From NCBI RefSeq assembly GCF_036248255.1, contig NZ_CP109178.1, positions 8,623,001 to 8,687,000 of the forward strand: DNA of 64,000 nt. The letters are read 5' to 3'. Both the position numbers and the translations under genes were made by a program. Source of the DNA: Streptomyces sp. NBC_01717. Its GTDB lineage: Bacteria; Actinomycetota; Actinomycetes; Streptomycetales; Streptomycetaceae. Below are positions 61,104 through 64,000 of the stretch, piece after piece. Positions within the stretch are counted from its first letter, which is position 1. Each line of letters starts with the position of its first letter. The notes beneath the pieces were generated by a model. It ran no database searches, was not told where the DNA came from, and saw only the letters and a program-made list of their open reading frames with translations.

Positions 61104-61142
61104 GGGAAGGGCGGTGGCTGCCGTGCAGCCACCGCCCTTCCC
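61104..61142 (-). terminator. Hairpin terminator after meaB
   Basis: GGGAAGGGCGGTGGCTG (61104-61120) and its complement (61126-61142) form a perfect 17-bp stem with a 5-nt loop, 21 nt past the meaB stop. Confidence 0.85.
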
Positions 61143-61163
61143 TACCTGCCCTGCCTGATCCGC

Positions 61164-62150
61164 TCAGTCGCCCCGGAAGGCGGCGAGGATCTCTTCGGCT
61201 GCCAGCGTTGCCGTCAACTCGCCGTCACGTACGCGTTGTTCGAGCGAGGGAGTGACCGCACGCACCTGCGGATGGCTGCGCAGGCTGTCCAGCAGCTCGT
61301 CGCGCACCATCGTCCAGGTCCAGTCGACCTGCTGGTCACGCCGCTTCGCGGCCAGCCGCCCCGTCGAGTCGAGCAGCGCACGGTGCTGCTCCAGCCGCTC
61401 CCACAGGGTGTCGAGGCCGGTCGACTCACGCGCACTGCACGTCAGCACCGGGGGAGTCCAGGCCGCGTCGGCCGGGTGCATCAGCCGCAGCGCGCCCGCC
61501 AGTTCGCGGGCCGCCGCGCGCGCGTCACGTTCGTGAGGACCGTCGGCCTTGTTCATCGCGATCGCGTCCGCCAGCTCCAGGACACCCTTCTTGATGCCCT
61601 GCAGCTGATCGCCGGTGCGGGCCAGCGTGAGCAGCAGAAACGTGTCGACCATCTGGGCCACGGCCGTCTCCGACTGGCCCACCCCGACCGTTTCCACCAA
61701 CACCACGTCGTAACCCGCCGCCTCCATCACCACGATGGACTCCCGGGTCGCCTTGGCCACCCCGCCCAGCGTCCCGGCGGTGGGGGAGGGGCGGACGAAA
61801 GCCGCGGGATCGACCGCCAGCCGCTCCATCCTGGTCTTGTCGCCCAGGATGGAGCCGCCGGTCCGGCTGGACGACGGATCGACGGCCAGCACCGCGACCC
61901 GGTGGGCGAGCCCGGTGAGCATCGTGCCCAGTGCATCGATGAACGTGGACTTCCCGACCCCCGGCACCCCGCTGATGCCGATGCGCCGCGCGTTGCCGGA
62001 GTGCGGCAGCAGCTCGCGCAGCAACTGCTGGGCCAGGGCCCGGTGATCGGGGCGGGTGGACTCGACGAGAGTGATGGCGCGCGCGATGTGCGCCCGCTTC
62101 CCGTCGAGCACCCCCTTCACATAGCTGTCGATATCGATCGTCGGAGCCAT
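61164..62150 (-). CDS. meaB: MeaB, methylmalonyl-CoA mutase chaperone GTPase
   Basis: A 328-residue G3E GTPase. Walker A is [15 protein letters not shown] (near residue 60); further on come [22 protein letters not shown] and [13 protein letters not shown], and then the base-specificity motif NKAD. MeaB escorts B12 cofactor loading and protects methylmalonyl-CoA mutase from inactivation. It begins 12 nt after the mutase stop, as is standard, so the two genes form an operon. Confidence 0.95.
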   Translation of the reverse strand: MAPTIDIDSYVKGVLDGKRAHIARAITLVESTRPDHRALAQQLLRELLPHSGNARRIGISGVPGVGKSTFIDALGTMLTGLAHRVAVLAVDPSSSRTGGSILGDKTRMERLAVDPAAFVRPSPTAGTLGGVAKATRESIVVMEAAGYDVVLVETVGVGQSETAVAQMVDTFLLLTLARTGDQLQGIKKGVLELADAIAMNKADGPHERDARAAARELAGALRLMHPADAAWTPPVLTCSARESTGLDTLWERLEQHRALLDSTGRLAAKRRDQQVDWTWTMVRDELLDSLRSHPQVRAVTPSLEQRVRDGELTATLAAEEILAAFRGD

Positions 62151-62162
62151 CGGGTCAGCGGC

Positions 62163-64000
62163 TCACAGCTCATGGCCGAGCGCGGCACCGAGCCGCGTCA
62201 CCAGATCGAAGGCGGCATCGGGGATCACCGTGCCCGGCGGGAACACGGCCGCCGCACCGGCCTCGTGCAGCGCTTCGACGTCCTGCGGCGGGATCACCCC
62301 GCCGACCACGATCATGATGTCGTCGCGGCCCTCGGCGGCCAGCTCCTCACGGAGCGCCGGTACGAGGGTGAGGTGCCCGGCAGCCAGCGAGGAGACGCCC
62401 ACGATGTGCACATCCGCCTCGACCGCCTGCCGCGCCACCTCGGCCGGCGTCTGGAACAGCGGGCCGACATCGACGTCGAAGCCCAGGTCGGCGAAGGCCG
62501 TCGAGATCACCTTCTGGCCGCGGTCGTGGCCGTCCTGGCCCATCTTGGCGACCAGGATGCGCGGACGGCGCCCCTCCGCCTCCTCGAACCGGCCGACCAG
62601 CGTCCGGGTACGGTCCACGGAAGGTGACTCCCCTGCCTCGTTGCGGTACACACCGGAGATCGTACGGATCTGGCCCGCATGCCTCCCGTACACCTTCTCC
62701 AGGGCGTCCGAGATCTCGCCGACCGTGGCCATCGCCCGCGCCGCGTCGACCGCCAGCGCCAGCAGATTGCCTTCGAGACCCGGGCCGGGACCGCTCTCGG
62801 CTGCCGCAGTCAATGCCCGCAGGGCGGACTGGCAGGCCGCCTCGTCGCGTTCCGCGCGCAGCCGCCGCAGCTTCTCGATCTGCTGGGCGCGCACCGACGA
62901 GTTGTCGACCTTGAGCACATCGATCTGCTCGTCCGTCTCCACCCGGTACTCGTTGACTCCGATCACCGGCTGCCGCCCGGAGTCGATCCGCGCCTGGGTA
63001 CGGGCCGCGGCCTCCTCCACCCGGAGCTTCGGGATGCCCGCGTCGATGGCCTGCGCCATCCCGCCTGCGGCCTCGACCTCCTCGATGTGCTGCCAGGCCC
63101 GCTGCGCCAGGTCGTACGTCAGCTTCTCCACGTACGCGCTGCCGCCCCACGGGTCGATGACCCGGCAGGTACCCGACTCCTGCTGGAGCAGCAGCTGGGT
63201 GTTCCGGGCGATCCGCGCCGAGAAGTCCGTCGGCAGCGCGAGGGCCTCGTCGAGCGCATTGGTGTGCAGCGACTGCGTGTGTCCCTGGGTGGCGGCCATT
63301 GCCTCCACACAGGTCCGGGTGACGTTGTTGAACACGTCCTGCGCGGTCAGCGACCAGCCCGAGGTCTGTGAATGGGTGCGCAGCGAGAGGGACTTGGCGT
63401 TCTTCGGTTCGAACTCCTTGACCAGCTTCGCCCACAGCAGGCGGGCCGCCCGCATCTTCGCGATCTCCATGAAGAAGTTCATGCCGATCGCCCAGAAGAA
63501 CGACAGCCGCGGTGCGAACGCGTCCACATCGAGGCCTGCGTCCCGACCGGCTCGCAGGTACTCCACCCCGTCGGCGAGGGTGTACGCCAGCTCCAGATCG
63601 GCCGTCGCACCCGCCTCCTGGATGTGATAGCCGGAGATGGAGATCGAGTTGTAGCGCGGCATCTTCTGCGAGGTGTACGCGAAGATGTCGGAGATGATCC
63701 GCATCGAGGGCTTCGGCGGATAGATGTAGGTGTTGCGGACCATGAACTCCTTGAGGATGTCGTTCTGGATGGTCCCGGCCAGCTTCTCGGGCGGTACGCC
63801 CTGTTCCTCGGCGGCCACGATGTACAGCGCGAGTACGGGAAGCACCGCGCCGTTCATCGTCATGGACACCGTCATCTTGTCCAGCGGGATGCCGTCGAAC
63901 AGTTGGCGCATGTCGTAGATCGAGTCGATCGCCACACCGGCCATGCCGACGTCGCCGGTCACCCGCGGGTGGTCACTGTCGTAGCCGCGGTGGGTCGGCA
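62163..64000 (-). CDS. Methylmalonyl-CoA mutase large subunit (partial)
   Basis: The C-terminal 612 residues or so of the mutase catalytic chain; the start lies beyond the right edge. [18 protein letters not shown] is the first visible segment. The TIM-barrel half (to about residue 420 of the visible part) has [19 protein letters not shown] and [12 protein letters not shown]. The B12-binding domain follows, with the DxHxxG motif in [14 protein letters not shown] and [18 protein letters not shown]. It converts methylmalonyl-CoA to succinyl-CoA, the route by which propionyl-CoA from branched or odd-chain acids enters the citric acid cycle. Confidence 0.95.
   Translation of the reverse strand, partial: PTHRGYDSDHPRVTGDVGMAGVAIDSIYDMRQLFDGIPLDKMTVSMTMNGAVLPVLALYIVAAEEQGVPPEKLAGTIQNDILKEFMVRNTYIYPPKPSMRIISDIFAYTSQKMPRYNSISISGYHIQEAGATADLELAYTLADGVEYLRAGRDAGLDVDAFAPRLSFFWAIGMNFFMEIAKMRAARLLWAKLVKEFEPKNAKSLSLRTHSQTSGWSLTAQDVFNNVTRTCVEAMAATQGHTQSLHTNALDEALALPTDFSARIARNTQLLLQQESGTCRVIDPWGGSAYVEKLTYDLAQRAWQHIEEVEAAGGMAQAIDAGIPKLRVEEAAARTQARIDSGRQPVIGVNEYRVETDEQIDVLKVDNSSVRAQQIEKLRRLRAERDEAACQSALRALTAAAESGPGPGLEGNLLALAVDAARAMATVGEISDALEKVYGRHAGQIRTISGVYRNEAGESPSVDRTRTLVGRFEEAEGRRPRILVAKMGQDGHDRGQKVISTAFADLGFDVDVGPLFQTPAEVARQAVEADVHIVGVSSLAAGHLTLVPALREELAAEGRDDIMIVVGGVIPPQDVEALHEAGAAAVFPPGTVIPDAAFDLVTRLGAALGHEL

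Overview
The window is chromosomal DNA from a high-GC actinomycete, almost certainly a Streptomyces. Composition is strongly G+C-rich, GTG starts and four-base ATGA/GTGA gene overlaps are frequent, and the gene content is typical: many TetR/LysR regulators, a DevS/DevR-like two-component system with universal stress proteins, a giant subtilisin-like protease, DUF35/Zn-ribbon acyl-CoA proteins, EtfBA, MeaB and methylmalonyl-CoA mutase. The species cannot be told from what I can see.

Layout. (1) 1-8.8 kb: small redox and transport genes. A TetR regulator (331-951) and a short-chain dehydrogenase (3973-4686) share the same operator motif. Between them lie an MFS transporter, a muconolactone-isomerase-like protein and a LysR regulator whose gene is bracketed by a 17-bp inverted repeat. 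An NTF2-like protein, an NmrA-type reductase, a second MFS transporter and an epimerase follow. (2) 9.2-18.8 kb: a hypoxia/dormancy-type island. It has a secreted lytic transglycosylase, a NarL-type response regulator, a zinc alcohol dehydrogenase, three tandem-domain universal stress proteins, a free-standing cyclic-nucleotide-binding domain, a two-GAF histidine kinase resembling DevS/DosS, and an HTH-PPOX fusion. Five inverted repeats fitting the DevR/OsdR-box pattern lie in its promoters. (3) 18.9-22.6 kb: a secreted 1244-residue S8 protease.

(4) 23.1-43.4 kb: a large acyl-CoA catabolic cluster. The plus-strand part encodes enoyl-CoA hydratase, CoA transferase/racemase, CoA ligase, DUF35 protein, CitE-like lyase, three acyl-CoA dehydrogenases, a 3-hydroxyacyl-CoA dehydrogenase-type SDR, thiolase, and a DUF35/Ltp2-like/MaoC-type set. 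The minus-strand part encodes MmgE/PrpD and a CoA transferase. A TetR gene (42821-43432) closes the cluster, and related AACGATCGTT operators precede its transcription units. The cluster is visibly decaying: an amber codon interrupts an acyl-CoA dehydrogenase, a frameshift interrupts a MaoC dehydratase, two SDR C-terminal remnants survive, and a composite enoyl-CoA hydratase/thioesterase pseudogene abuts a complete IS4-family element (38222-39683) with a 10-bp target duplication.

(5) 43.9-51.6 kb: an alpha/beta hydrolase, then etfBA, a TetR regulator, a DUF35 protein and a 3-hydroxyacyl-CoA dehydrogenase linked by three GGYACTCAGTRCC operators in two look-alike promoters. An alcohol and an aldehyde dehydrogenase follow. 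EtfBA would take electrons from the acyl-CoA dehydrogenases of region 4. (6) 52.2-57.5 kb: a double TetR protein, an orphan cytochrome oxidase subunit I with a small membrane protein, and a type II NADH dehydrogenase. (7) 57.5-64 kb: an ECF41-like sigma factor, an 8-bp tandem repeat, an aldo/keto reductase, a short Rho paralogue with altered RNA-binding residues and a pyrimidine-rich leader, then MeaB and methylmalonyl-CoA mutase, which runs off the window.
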